Shown piece after piece: positions 47,851 to 58,335 of a stretch of 64,000 bases of DNA. This DNA comes from Camarhynchus parvulus (taxonomy: Eukaryota; Chordata; Aves; Passeriformes; Thraupidae). Below the pieces are notes generated by a model. The model worked only from the letters and a program-made list of their open reading frames with translations, did not search any database and had not been told where the DNA came from. The stretch spans positions 113,023,702-113,087,701 of the forward strand of contig NC_044573.1 in NCBI RefSeq assembly GCF_901933205.1. Reading direction: 5' to 3'. The translations under genes were made by a program, and so were the position numbers. Numbering within the stretch: position 1 is the stretch's first letter; the number at the start of each line of letters is the position of its first letter.

Positions 47851-49749
47851 CGCCCTACAGTGGCAGTGAGCACACACAGTGTCCCACTCACAGACAGTGT
47901 CCAGCTGCCAGTGTCCCTGCCCAGCACATCCAGGGGCTCCAAGTGGAGCTGGTGGCACCACGGTGGTTCCTCTCAGCTCTGTGGAGCCCTGGTCCCCTCA
48001 CCTAAGCTACTGCAGCCCCACAGAGCTGGACAGAGCCATCCCCATGCTGCAGCACCCCCTTGGCTCTGCCAGCGTGGCCTTCAGGAGGGTGTTCTCTGTC
48101 TGCCCTCCTCATGCTCCCCACGGTCTGGTTCTGTGCTGAGGCAGCTTTGGGCTGCTCCAGCCGGGTGGATACAGCCTGGAACACAGAGGGGGCAAACCTT
48201 GCAGAGGCCTGGGGGGTGAGGCAGGGACAGGAGGGGCTGCAGCTGCAGCCCTTTCCCCCCCAGCAGGGCTCAGTGCAGCAGCACAGGGCTGGGGCTGTGC
48301 CACACAGTGATGTGACATGCACGGATGGCACCGTTACCCCGGGGCCCCTGTTCTGTGTGGGGCTCAGGCTCTCTGCAGCCAGCGGGGTGGGTGTGGGGGT
48401 GGCAGGGATTTGCAGCTCTGAGGTGCTGAGCCTCTTGCAGCTCCCTCCGGGGTGTCAGCAGTGAGAGAGCTGCGGGCACGGCAGGAGCCACGTGGAACGA
48501 GCCGCTTGTCCCCGGGAGCAGCCGGCACAGCACGGGGCTGTCGGGGCTCGGGGGTGAGCCCGGCCCCTGCCGAGGGCTCTGCCCCACCGCTGCGGGGAGC
48601 GGGGCCGGTGCCAGCCTTCGGTGCCAGCCTTCGTGCCGGATCACGTCACGGGGCACGACACCGTGTGCTGCTCGCTGCGGGCAGGGCCGTGCCCCGCCAC
48701 CCCTGTGCCCCGGGGCTGGGACACACCATGCCAGGGCCGGGTGAGCCCCCGTGCCCGGCTCTGCCTCGCTGGTCCGGCTCTGCACCGCTGATCCGGCCCC
48801 TGAAGCATCGGTGCTGGGTGTCAGCTCGGCTGGCACCATGCGGGGCGCTCGGGGGGCTGCGGGCACCATGCGGGGCGCTCGGGGGGCTGCGGGCACCATG
48901 CGGGGCGCTCGGGGGGCTGCCAGCAGTGTGGTGCACTCAGGGGGGCTGCCAACAGGAGTGTGGAGCCCCAGCAGCCACCTCACCATTTGGCAGCGGTGCT
49001 GGTGCCCCGACGGAACACCCTGCATCCAGCACGGCGCTGCCAGCTCCGGTGCCTTCATTCTATGACTCACAGGACTTGGCCAGTGCTGCCGCTGCGCTCG
49101 GGGCGTCTGCGGCCTCGGCCCCGCGGTTTGACCTCGGCAGCGCCCGCTCTGCCCGGGACACCGAGCCACGGCCGGGATGGGGGTCCCACCCGTGACCGTC
49201 CTGTCCCGGGGCTGCCGGTGCTCGGGGCATCCCCGCCTCCGCCCAGGGATCCCCCCCGCCGCCCCGAGCTTTGCTTGGACGCCGCTGCTCGGCGCGGCCG
49301 TTCCGCCCGGGAACGCGAGGGTTCCACGCCGAGAGGCCGCGGCTCAGCCCGGTACAGCTCACTGCGGGCTCGCCGGGAGCTCACGGGCGTAGCTCACCGG
49401 CCCCGGTGCCCCAGAGCGTCCCGGCCGTTCAGCACCGCGGACAGCGGCGGAGAATGCGGCTGGAGATGCGGCAGAGCCGCGAGAGGGTTCGGGGGGACCG
49501 GAAAACCGGGGAACCGGGGAAGCGAGGGTTAGCACGGCCCAAGGCACCTGCTCTCACCGGCCCCGGGCCCGCCGTGCCTCTTTGGTGGCCGTCAGAACAG
49601 AACCGGAGTGGCGGCTCCCGAAACCGAGGAGAGCGGGCTCTGCCGCTCCGCCCCCGTCCCTCAACCCCGTCCCGCCGCCGGGGGCCCGCTCCCCGCCGCT
49701 CCGGTGCCCCCCTGTCCCCCGCCCCCGCCGCCCGGTGCGTGCCCGGCGC
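47851..49749. other. MPV17-UCN intergenic region
   Basis: 1.9 kb of increasingly CpG-rich DNA. It includes three tandem copies of a 30-bp unit (GGCACCATGCGGGGCGCTCG plus GGGGGCTGCG) at about 48834-48920. From about 49100 it becomes the UCN CpG island. No gene found. Confidence 0.55.
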
Positions 49750-49781
49750 TGACGTCAGCCCGGGCTCCCGGGCCGATATAA
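49750..49781 (+). promoter_or_regulatory. UCN: UCN core promoter: CRE and TATA box
   Basis: A perfect CRE palindrome TGACGTCA (49750-49757) lies 20 bp upstream of a TATA element, GATATAA (TATAA at 49777-49781). Transcription should start near 49805-49812. A CRE close to a TATA box also characterises the mammalian urocortin promoter, where cAMP signalling activates the gene, so the same control is likely here. Confidence 0.8.
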
Positions 49782-49805
49782 CCCCCGGCCGCGCCGCCGG
49801 CTCAG

Positions 49806-49877
49806 CTCCCGCGGGACCGATCGCGCTCGCTGCGCCGCCGGCACCGGCAGGAACAGGGCACGGGCACAGCGCACCGG
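49806..49877 (+). other. UCN: UCN non-coding exon 1 (predicted)
   Basis: From the expected start about 28 bp after TATA to the donor CACCGG|GTACGG (GT at 49878). The intron ends at CCCCGTAG (50047), and exon 2 starts at 50048, 17 bp before the start codon. A 5' UTR intron followed by a single coding exon is the known urocortin gene structure. The exact 5' end is a guess. Confidence 0.6.
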
Positions 49878-50064
49878 GTACGGGGCTCGGGAACCGGGCA
49901 GGGGCGGCACCGGGGCCGGGGCGCGCGGAGGGGGCGGAACGGGGCGGCCGGGCGCGGAGGGGGCTCCGTGCCGCCGGGGCCGCGGTTCCCGTCGGGCCTC
50001 CGCCGCCGGCCCGGTCTGTGCCGTGGCGCTGAGCCCCTGCCCCGTAGGTGCAGAGGGACCGAGG

Positions 50065-50364
50065 ATGCGGCGGGCACTGCTCACCCTCCTGCTGCTGCTC
50101 GCCCGCCCGCCGCCCGCCGCCGCCCGCCCCGCCACCACCGACGGCTCCATCCCGGCGGCCGGGACCGGCGATCAGGACCAGCCGCTGTGGCCGCCGCTGG
50201 GGCCGCCGCCCCCGGGGCCGTGGCGAGGGCGGCGGGACGAGCCGCCGCTCTCCATCGACCTCACGTTCCACCTCCTGCGGCACCTCCTGCTGCTCGCCCG
50301 CGCCCAGAGCCAGCGCGCCCGCGCCGACTCCAACCGCCGCATCCTCGACGCCGTGGGGCGCTGA
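50065..50364 (+). CDS. UCN: Urocortin precursor (UCN), single coding exon, 99 aa
   Basis: Secreted CRH-family neuropeptide precursor; the mature peptide activates CRH receptors 1 and 2. The protein opens with a signal peptide (MRRALLTLLLLLARPPPAAA), followed by a short proline-rich pro-region to about residue 57. A dibasic RR (GRR|DEPP) marks convertase cleavage. The mature 40-residue peptide begins DEPPLSIDLTFHLLR and ends NRRILDAV, followed by GR and the stop: the glycine is the amide donor. Length and register equal human urocortin-1 (DNPSLSIDLTFHLLR...FDSV-GK). The pro-region, at under 40 residues, is shorter than in mammals. The exon is intensely GC-rich, which makes this gene easy to miss in bird assemblies. 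Confidence 0.95.
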   Translation: MRRALLTLLLLLARPPPAAARPATTDGSIPAAGTGDQDQPLWPPLGPPPPGPWRGRRDEPPLSIDLTFHLLRHLLLLARAQSQRARADSNRRILDAVGR

Positions 50365-50538
50365 GCTCCCCGGACACCCCGAGCCCCCCGAAGCCCGGCG
50401 CTGCACCGGTCTCCAGCCGCCGCCTCGGCCCCTGCGCTGCGGAGCGCTCGGCACCGGCACCGGCACGGGCTGAACCCGCCTCGGCCCCAGCGCCGGGGGG
50501 AGCGGGACCGGCCCGGGACCGGCCCGCACCGGTTTTGT

Positions 50539-50544
50539 AATAAA
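50539..50544 (+). terminator. UCN: UCN polyadenylation signal (AATAAA)
   Basis: AATAAA 175 bp after the stop (TTTTGTAATAAAACGCGG), with a GTGAGCGAGTG stretch about 20 bp downstream. Confidence 0.85.
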
Positions 50545-52780
50545 ACGCGGTGGAAACCGAGGCGTGAGCGAGTGCGGGGTGCGGGCAGCTGGGGCTGTGC
50601 AGGGCCAGGGACTGGGCAAACTGGGAACGGGCGCACCGGGAATGGGGAATGAGGGAATAGGCTCACCGGGAATGGGGAATGAGGCTCAGTGGGAACGAGG
50701 GAGCGGGGTCACCAGGAACTGGGAACGGGCTGTTCGGGAATGAAGAAGAGGCTCTCCAGGGATGGGGAAACCACTCACTGGGAGTGGTGGAATGGGTTTA
50801 CCAGGAAGGGACAAACGCTGGGAGCAGGGAAAGGGCTCACTGGGAAGGGACTAAGGGCTCAGGAGTGGGAGACAGGATGAGCTGGGCCAGGGCTGGGCAG
50901 GAGCAGCTGGGCCAGCAGCACAAACCCCCCAGCAGAGGGAAGGAACGAGGCCGTGTGTTCTCTGGGCCAGGAGGTGACACACCGCGTTCCTCAGGGGGGA
51001 GGAGATGCTCACAGCCCCCCGGTGTGGGAGCAGTGGGAAGCAAATGGGGCAGAGGGATGGGAACAAGGGGCCCTCACCTCCCCTGAGCCAGGCACAGGGG
51101 GCTGCACCCACCTGCCCACAGGTGGCACATGAGCAGGGAAGCAGTTCCTCCCCAGGATGGGGGAGCTGGGGAGGGGACAGACACAGGCCCTTTGTGGGAG
51201 GACGTGGCCAAATCCACGTGGGAGCTCCAGGAGTGGGGGGAAAGCCCTGAGGGACACTGGGTGCTGCTGGATGGGTCAGGGCTGGAGTTGTGGGTGGGGA
51301 GGGGGCACCGTGCTGGGCTCTGTGTCTCAGCTCTCAACCAAGAGGACAGGGATGAAGGCTTCTGAGGCAGCTGGGGGAGGTTCAGCCTCCTGGTGGGTGG
51401 CCCTGGTCCTCACCGGGGTCTCAAGCTTGGTCTCTGGGAAGTGTCCCTGCCTGTGGCCCTGGTTGGGACTGGATGTCCGCACCCAAACCAGCCAGAAATT
51501 CCTTGATAACATCCCAACAGCTGGTGGAAGGGCAGCAGGGCAGGGCTGGAGCAGGAAGTGCTGCTCCTGATGCTGGGCCTGGCAGGACATGGGGATGTGG
51601 CAGCAGTGGGGTCAGTGCTCAGTGCAGGCAGCACAGGGCAGGGTGTGCACCCTCCCACTCCACAGCAGCTGCTTTCAGTGGCCCCCTGGCTCTGGCAGGA
51701 GGCTGCTCCAAGGGGCGAAGGAGCTGGGGAGCACAGCCTTTGGGAACGAGCTCGAGGCTGGAGATCCCCACTCCAGGCCCTGCTCCAGCTGCTCCTGCTG
51801 TGGCCACTGGTATCGAATGGGAAAATTCCCCCAGAGCATCAGTGCCCTGGAGCTGGAAGGCCATGCTGGCCAGAAGGATTGTAGTGGGACAATCCCTCCC
51901 AGGAGACATTTATCCCAGACTGGACAGTGACTTGGACAGCCTCCTTCAGCCAGCCCTGACGAGCAGGGCTGGGGCTGGCGGGGATCTGGGGTCCTCCTGC
52001 CCCTCACACAGCCAGGGTGCCTTCCCAGCTGGAGGCTCCTCAACCCCTCTGGGCAGCCCATTCTGGGCACCCAGTGTGATCAGCCCCTCTGCAAAAACAC
52101 CCCAAATCCCCGGAGGCAGTTTGTGCCTGTTGCTGCTGTCACTGGGCTCCATGGGGAGAGCCTGGCTCCCTCCTCTTCCCTGCCCTTAGGCAAGTGTACA
52201 CCTTGGTACCCCAACATTCCCGTGCCTCCTCATGCAGCAGGTGCTCCAGTCCCTTTGGCATTGCTTTGCCCCTTTCCTGGACTCCAGATGTTCCGTCCTC
52301 CTTGCCCCATGAAGCCCCAGCCTGGCCTGGACGCTGCACCCACAGCTCTCCACATTTCACAGAGGGAAGGGCTCCCCTCCCTTCCTCCTCCCCAGCCATG
52401 GGCTGTTCTCCACCTGGATCCACTGGGAAGGGATGTCGCTGCTGCCTCCCTGCTCAGTGCCACCACTGAGGATTTTGCTGTCCCTCATAGCCATAGTTGG
52501 ACACTTGTGATCATTAATTACATCGAGAACCTCATAGGCTGGGCTTGTCTTCTCTTAAGAAAAAGGGAAGAGAACCCCAAGAGCAGCGGGATGGATGAGA
52601 GACACCGGGAGCGTGGTCAGACTGAACAGGACCAGGGGAAACGGTAATTCTGGCACCAGGAGATCACAGCCACTGACCACCCACTCAGAAGGGATCCCAA
52701 CTCAAAGGGAGGAAGGAGCTGCACCTGTGGGGTGATCACATCAGGAGGGAGATGCACCCAGCAAGGAGGAGCTGGAGTCC
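50545..52780. other. Intergenic region downstream of UCN
   Basis: 2.2 kb with no recognised gene. The first 250 bp contain loose repeats of GGGAATGGGGAATGAGG and related words, suggesting a decayed minisatellite. The rest has no long non-repetitive reading frame resembling a known protein. Confidence 0.55.
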
Positions 52781-52810
52781 TAATTAATAGCAGAGTTCAG
52801 TAATTGGTAA

Positions 52811-53021
52811 CCAATGAGGGCTGGTTCTTTGCTCAAATGTATAAAAGCTCGGATGCTCAGGGAGAAATAGAAGAGCAGATCCAGCAGTGGAAGGAGCTGC
52901 ATTGAGGAAATCAAATTGTGAAGGAGCTTGGATTCCACAAACCTGTGTAGATTCACCTCCAACAAATTGTACCAAAGGAGAGAAACAATGAGGAGAGCAG
53001 CTTAACTGTACTAGAAATAAA
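52811..53021 (+). promoter_or_regulatory. LTR-like promoter and polyadenylation unit (unresolved)
   Basis: ACCAATGAGG (CCAAT box, about 52811), then TATAAA at about 52841, then AATAAA at 53016-53021: a spacing of promoter and polyadenylation signal typical of an LTR. I cannot define its ends or a target duplication, and it could instead be the promoter of an unannotated transcript. No open frame of note follows. Confidence 0.35.
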
Positions 53022-53374
53022 GAAGGGTGGTGGAAAACACCTGGAAAACAGCTCTTGGAGATAACGGAAATCCAAATTAAAAGGCTGCATCAAGAGACAC
53101 ACACAGGAGCAGATGCATCCCTGCTTTTAGCAAAACATATTTTGGATGCAAGATGCGAAGTTTTGCAGACAGAGTAGTTAAAAATTTATCCTTTGCTGTG
53201 TTAATCATCCAAAAACAAGAAAGAAAATACAGGGAGGAAGCACAAAGCAAGGAATAACCCCTGAGAAACATTGTTAAATGGATTTGACAGAATCACCCGG
53301 CTGTAATTAATGCAAACGTTTGTTGGTGTTCATCAGCCACTTTTCTGGTTGGCTGGTGTTGCCAAACTGTTCAT

Positions 53375-53496
53375 ACTCCTGAAAAAAAGGCTTTGGGAGC
53401 CCAAGTCTGTCTGTTAGATAGATCAGCCTCAAGCTGCACCAAGGGAAATGTGGGTTGGATATCAGGAAAAAGTTCTTTACAGAAAGGGTGATAAAG
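53375..53496 (+). mobile_element. CR1 LINE 3' region, upstream part (interrupted)
   Basis: CR1 words are readable: CAAGCTGCACCAAGGGAAAT, GGTTGGATATCAGGAAAAAG, TTCTTTACAGAAAGGGTG. The element breaks at 53497 where an LTR is inserted and resumes at 54112. CR1 is the dominant bird LINE. Confidence 0.8.
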
Positions 53497-54105
53497 TGTC
53501 AGGACCCAGGACATTGCTCTGGCTGCCCTGGGTGACTCCAGACCCTGACAGGGGCTCAGAGACCTTGGCACGAAGTCACAGACACCTGTGCCTTTGATTT
53601 TAGCCCATGGAAACAATTCCCAACTTTGTGTGAGGAGTTACAAGCCACAAGGGTTTGAATAGAATGATAGTTAACTTGTCACAGGGTGAATGTAGAATTT
53701 GGGGTTTTAGAATGGGGGTGCAAGAGGCAGGATGGAGGAATCTGGGCATGTTCTGTCCTCCTCCTTCTTGTCCTCCATCTTCTGCTGCGATGGTGACACT
53801 TCTGGATTGGTTTAGAGTAGAGACAGACTGTCTAACACAGGTGATAGGTACTGGGAAATGATTGTAAATAAAGCACACGTGGTTCTTAGTATAAAAAGTT
53901 AACACCACCCCAAGGGCAGTCAGTGTGCCCCAACCCGACCTGCTGGACAGATCTCAGCAGGTCAGAAAAAAATGTATTAGGTAAGAGAAAATAAACAGCC
54001 TTGGAAAGCAGAGCCAAGGAATCCTGACTTCTTCTTCCAAAGCAGGGCTGGGAAAAAGGACTCTTTAATACCTGGGGAGCCATTTCAGCAGCAACAAACC
54101 CGAGA
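53497..54105 (+). mobile_element. Solo LTR nested in a CR1 element
   Basis: 609 bp beginning TGTCAGGACCCAGGAC and ending AAACCCGAGA, with a perfect 6-bp target duplication ATAAAG (53491-53496 and 54106-54111). TATAAAAA lies at 53890-53897 and AATAAA at 53990-53995, in LTR order. The sequence matches a songbird ERVL-type LTR family. No internal retroviral genes. Confidence 0.85.
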
Positions 54106-54111
54106 ATAAAG

Positions 54112-54345
54112 TTCTGGAATGTTCTGCCGGGGGAGGTGGCGGAGTCACCACCCCTGGGTGTGTTTAACAAAGCCTGGATGTGGCACTGGGTGCCAGGGCT
54201 GAGTTGAGGGGTTGGAGATGGGTTGGGCTCGATGATCCTGGAGGTCTCTTCCAACCTGGGGATTGTGTGAAATCTGTGAATTCTGTGGTTCTGGGAATTC
54301 TGTGATTCTGGGAATTCTGTGGTTCTGGGAATTCTGTGAAATCTG
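54112..54345 (+). mobile_element. CR1 LINE 3' region, downstream part with octamer tail
   Basis: Continues the CR1 3' UTR across the LTR insertion (GGAGGTGGCGGAGTCACC, TTGGGCTCGATGATCCTGG, GGTCTCTTCCAACCTGG). It ends in the diagnostic CR1 tail: repeated ATTCTGTG with TTCTGGGA variants, 54268-54345. Plus orientation. Confidence 0.88.
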
Positions 54346-54529
54346 CTGCCCAGTCATGAACCTGGAGCAGAAACTTTCGAGGAGCATGGACAGCGCAGGG
54401 TGGGCTTGGGATGCAGAATCCACCCTGAACAGGCGCCCTCGGCCACAAGGATCTTCAGGAGACTCCTCCGGAGGGAGATGATGGCAAACCCTGCGTGGGT
54501 GGGAGCAGCTCTGGGCAAGGTGGGGCCTG

Positions 54530-54890
54530 GAAAGCAGGAATGCAGCGCTGGCTGCCCCAAAGCAGGAATGCGGCGCTGGCTGCCCCAAAGCAGGAATGCA
54601 GCGCGGGCTGCCCCAAAGCAGGAATGCAGCGCGGGCTGCCCCAAAGCAGCAATGCAGGGCTGGCTGCTGAAAGGCAGGAATGCAGCGCTGGCTGCCCCAA
54701 AGCAGCAATGCAGCGCTGGGTGCCCCAAAGCAGGAATGCTGTGTTAGCTGCTGCAAAGCAGTGATGCAGCGCTGGCTGCCCCAAAGCAGGAATGCAGCGC
54801 GGGCTGCCCCAAAGCAGGAATGCAGGGCTGGCTGCTGAAAGGCAGGAATGCTGTGTTAGCTGCTGCAAAGCAGTGATGCAGTGCTGGCTC
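54530..54890. repeat. Minisatellite, about 13 copies of 28 bp
   Basis: Unit AAAGCAGGAATGCAGCGCTG plus GCTGCCCC, with GCTGCTGAAAGG and TTAGCTGCTGC variants. Two higher-order blocks containing GTGTTAGCTGCTGCAAAGCA recur at about 54739 and 54851. Confidence 0.93.
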
Positions 54891-54982
54891 AACATGGGGC
54901 AGGAGAAAGCAGAGCTCAGACCCCAACGTGGGCTCAGAGAGCAGAGCTGGAGGCACTGGCAGAGCCCTGGAATACTGTGAAT

Positions 54983-55412
54983 GGATGTGATAGTAAAAGA
55001 TTTTAAAATCATGGGAAATTCGGGGAGCTAGAAAGAAATTTATGCTTAGCAGGCCCTGGGAAATGTTAGACCTTTTATCATGTGAAACTGCACCTGTGTA
55101 GTCAGTATATGATAAATGATATAATTGTTAGATGTGATTAGATATAATTATTGTTTAAAGAATCATGAGGAACTATGTTAGGGGTTTGAGGGGGATCACG
55201 AGAAACCAGGCTTGGATGAAATCAAGGTATACAATAGAACGTCAGTTTAATAATTAATATGTAAGTTATATAATGATAGAATATAAAAACCTGTTCATCC
55301 CAAACCCATGTCAGAGTCAGATTTGGGTCTGTGTAGCCCTGACACCCAGAGCTCTTCAATAAAAGCACCTGCATTTAATCATTCCTGATTATGTGTTCCT
55401 GAACGCTGACAG
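54983..55412 (+). mobile_element. Probable solo LTR
   Basis: A+T-rich block with a TATA box (TATAAA, 55282-55287), a transcript-like segment, and AATAAA at 55358-55363, ending near GAACGCTGACA. The left end is taken as TGTGATAGTAAAAG but is uncertain. The flanking words AATACTGTGAATGGATG on the left and AATGCTGTGAACGGATGGG on the right both belong to the neighbouring minisatellite, so it may have inserted into that array. Confidence 0.6.
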
Positions 55413-55424
55413 AGGGGCTGAGCC

Positions 55425-56015
55425 CAGGTGTGCTCTGGGAATGCTGTGAACGGATGGGCTGGCTCCAGGTGTGCTGAGGGAATGCTGTGAGTGGATGGGC
55501 TGGCTCTGGGTGTGCTCTGGGAATGCTGTGAGTGGATGGGCTGGCTCCAGGTGTGCTGAGGGAATGCTGTGAGTGGATGGGCTGGCTCTGGGTGTGCTGA
55601 GGGAATGCTGTGAATGGATGGGCTGGCTCCGGCTGTGCTCTTTGAATGCTGTGAGTGGATGGGCTGGCTCTGGGTGTGCTGAGGGAATGCTGTGAATGGA
55701 TGGGCTGGCTCCAGGTGTGCTCTTTGAATGCTGTGAGTGGATGGGCTGGCTCCGGGTGTGCTCTTTGAATGCTGTGGATGGATGGGCTGGCTCCGGGTGT
55801 GCTGTGGGAATGCTGTGAGTGGATGGGCTGGCTCCAGGTGTGCTCTTTGAATGCTGTGAGTGGATGGGCTGGCTCCGGGTGTGCTCTTTGAATGCTGTGA
55901 GTGGATGGGCTGCCTCTGGGTGTGCTGTGGGATGCTGTGAATGGATGGGCTGGCTCTGGGTGTGCTCTGGAATGCTGTGAACGGATGGGCTGGCTCTGGG
56001 TGTGCTCTGGGATGG
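55425..56015. repeat. Minisatellite, about 15 copies of 38-41 bp
   Basis: Unit GAATGCTGTGAGTGGATGGG plus CTGGCTCCAGGTGTGCTGAGG, with CTCTTT, CTCTGG and CTGTGG variants. The minus strand is open through the whole array. Confidence 0.95.
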
Positions 56016-56109
56016 CTCCGTGCCTGTGGAGCCCTTTGGAAGGAGAGAGAGGGCTGTGAGCCCCTGAGGGATCCCCAGGGAACACAGACAGGCGTCCTGG
56101 ATTACAAGG

Positions 56110-56889
56110 AATGTGTGTGTGCAATTCCCATCTGTCAGAGCTGGGGCAGTTCTCTGCTGTCTATGGGGCAGTTTTTTCTTTATCTCCCCCACAGCCAATC
56201 CTCCCTCCAGGAGATCTCTGCTGTCCATGGGCCATTAATTATTAATTATCTCCTGTCCATGGCCAGTGAGTGTCCCTGCACGGCTGATAAAATTCCATCA
56301 TGCCACGGGGAGATGCTGCGCCCAGGGGAGGAGCCAAGCATTCCTGCCTGGATACAATCTGAGGTTTTGGGATACCACAGCAGCCTTTGCCCTGCATTGC
56401 CAGAGGAGCAGCTTTCTGCTGCCCTGCATTGCCAGAGGGAGCCCAGGCCCATCTGCAGCAGCCCTGGAGCTGCAGAGGAAAACTCCCCCCTTGTGCAGGA
56501 TCCCTGCTCCAGCAGCAGCACAGCTGGCACTGCAGGAGGGCTGAGCCCCCATGGGATGGGGCTGTGCCACCCCCTGACACACAGGGGGCAGGGCATGGTC
56601 TGTCTCTGTTTTGTATTACTGCATATTTTATTTTATTTTATTTTATTTTATTTTATTTTATTTTATTTTATTTTTATTTTATTTTATTTTATTCCTATTC
56701 TATTCTATATTCTATTCTATTCTATTCTATTTTTATTTCTTCCCTAATAAAGAACTGCTATTCCTGCTCCCATATCTTTGCCTGAGAGCCCCTCAATTTC
56801 AAAATTATAATAATTCAGAGGGGATTTACATTTTCCATTTCAGGGGAGGCTCCTGCCTTCCTCAACACACACCTGTCCAAACCAAGACA
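56110..56889 (+). mobile_element. Solo ERVL-like LTR containing a (TTTTA)n run
   Basis: Body words such as CAGCCAATCCTCCCTCCAGG, CATGGCCAGTGAGTGTCC and TATCTTTGCCTGAGAGCCC match a songbird ERVL-type LTR family. AATAAA lies at 56746-56751, and the element ends near AAACCAAGACA. A (TTTTA)n/(TTCTA)n microsatellite (56621-56736) sits just before the polyadenylation signal. The left boundary is approximate. Confidence 0.7.
56621..56736. repeat. (TTTTA)n microsatellite grading into (TTCTA)n
   Basis: About 115 bp of pentanucleotides, TTTTA first and TTCTA after about 56690, inside the LTR at 56110-56889. Confidence 0.95.
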
Positions 56890-57371
56890 AGAAGCAATAC
56901 AGAGATGGTTAGAGGGTGAGCAGCCGCCTCAGAAAGTGGCAATAATGCAATGCAAGCTCATCCACTCAGAGAAACCCAGTGAATATTGCAAATGGCCTGG
57001 CTGACAATGAGAGAAAGTGGCAAATTTAGGTCCTGAAAACAGCCCTGAAGGATGGTGGATTGCATCCAGCAAACAGGTGATAATTCCCCAACACCTTATG
57101 AGGAAAATGGGAGAGGAGCGACACAGGGGAGCTCACTGGGAAATGAAGTCTCTGGCAGAAGCACTGAGGTTTTCAGAGTAAAAATAATTTTTCAAGTTTT
57201 GAGTGTAAAAATAACAGGCATCATAAAAAGCACCACTAAAAAGTGCCTTTAAATCTGTTTAAAGACCAATACACATCAAATCAGAGGCGCCACACCCTCA
57301 GAGGCTGCCTGTCACTGAGTCCTCTGCTTCCTTATTAACTGATATTAATGATTAATATGCACTAGCTTACA
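56890..57371. other. Intergenic stretch between two LTRs
   Basis: About 480 bp of unique-looking DNA; no gene or named repeat seen. Confidence 0.5.
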
Positions 57372-57733
57372 TGTCTGTTTTGAGAGCAAGGATTGTGTGT
57401 CAGAACAAAGAATGATAAGAGAAGTACCTTATGACCTGACCACATATGGTAAATACTCCCAAGGAGAAAAGATTCATCAGAAGATCTGGAACCACACCAA
57501 AATAATTGCCTCAGCAATTCCTCAATAATTTCCTCAGAGATCATTAGCATACATGCTTGTATTCAGGAACTGTGATGAATATGTATTAGTTTCAGGAATG
57601 TAACCTGGTCTGTGAGGGTACTGGGCTTGCTTTGGGGAGAATTCCCCCTGCATCCAACACTCCTAATAAAGCTGTGTTAACTTTCCAGCCTGGCAAATTG
57701 GTTGGAGAGTTTATTTCCCAATTTCCCATGACA
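57372..57733 (+). mobile_element. Probable solo LTR
   Basis: About 362 bp beginning TGTCTGTTTTGAGAGC and ending CCCATGACA, with AATAAA at 57665-57670 followed by GCTGTGTTAAC, arranged like an LTR R-U5. No clear target duplication was found, so the ends are approximate. Confidence 0.55.
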
Positions 57734-57954
57734 CCAGGGCTCTCCCCATTGCACCAACCAGGGCAGAGAAGTGACCAGGGTTTCTGAAAAGAAACAATTC
57801 CCAGACTGGGTGTCCCAGAAGGAATTTCTGCAGATGATGAACCCTGCTTTACAGCAGAAATGGTGCAGGAAATATCAAATTTTCACAGCATCTTTGGGAA
57901 TCCCTCATGGATCCCACAGTCCAGAGGAAGGCAGGAAGGATGAACCAGACAACA

Positions 57955-58062
57955 AAGGGGCAAATACCCAAATTAAACAAAAAGGGGCAAACATCCAAAC
58001 TACAACAAAGGGGCAAACATCCAAACTACAACAAAGGGGCAAATATCCAAACTACAACAAAA
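57955..58062. repeat. Minisatellite, 4 copies of about 27 bp
   Basis: Unit GGGGCAAA(C/T)ATCCAAACTA plus CAACAAA. Confidence 0.9.
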
Positions 58063-58335
58063 GGCTGCAGCGGGGCATCATTTTTGGCTGTTACAGGAGT
58101 GTCAGTCCCAGGTCAGAGCAGGAAGGAGCACTTTGGAAACACCATGGAAGGCACAACCCCGTACCCACACGGAGATCGGGTGTGTGCGAGGCCACAAGGA
58201 AATATTCCAGTTCTCTGTCCCTGCCTTTGTCCCATCCAGGGTTGGAATCAGCCCCACCCTCCCCCCGGGTACCCCTGGACAGTCCCTGCAATGTGGGGAG
58301 GTGTTTGAACATGGAAGGATGAGGCTCCAGCAGAA

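Noticed and set aside
53371..54345. Two separate CR1 insertions
   Set aside because: The two pieces join in consensus order once the LTR and one ATAAAG are removed, so it is one CR1 copy interrupted by an LTR.
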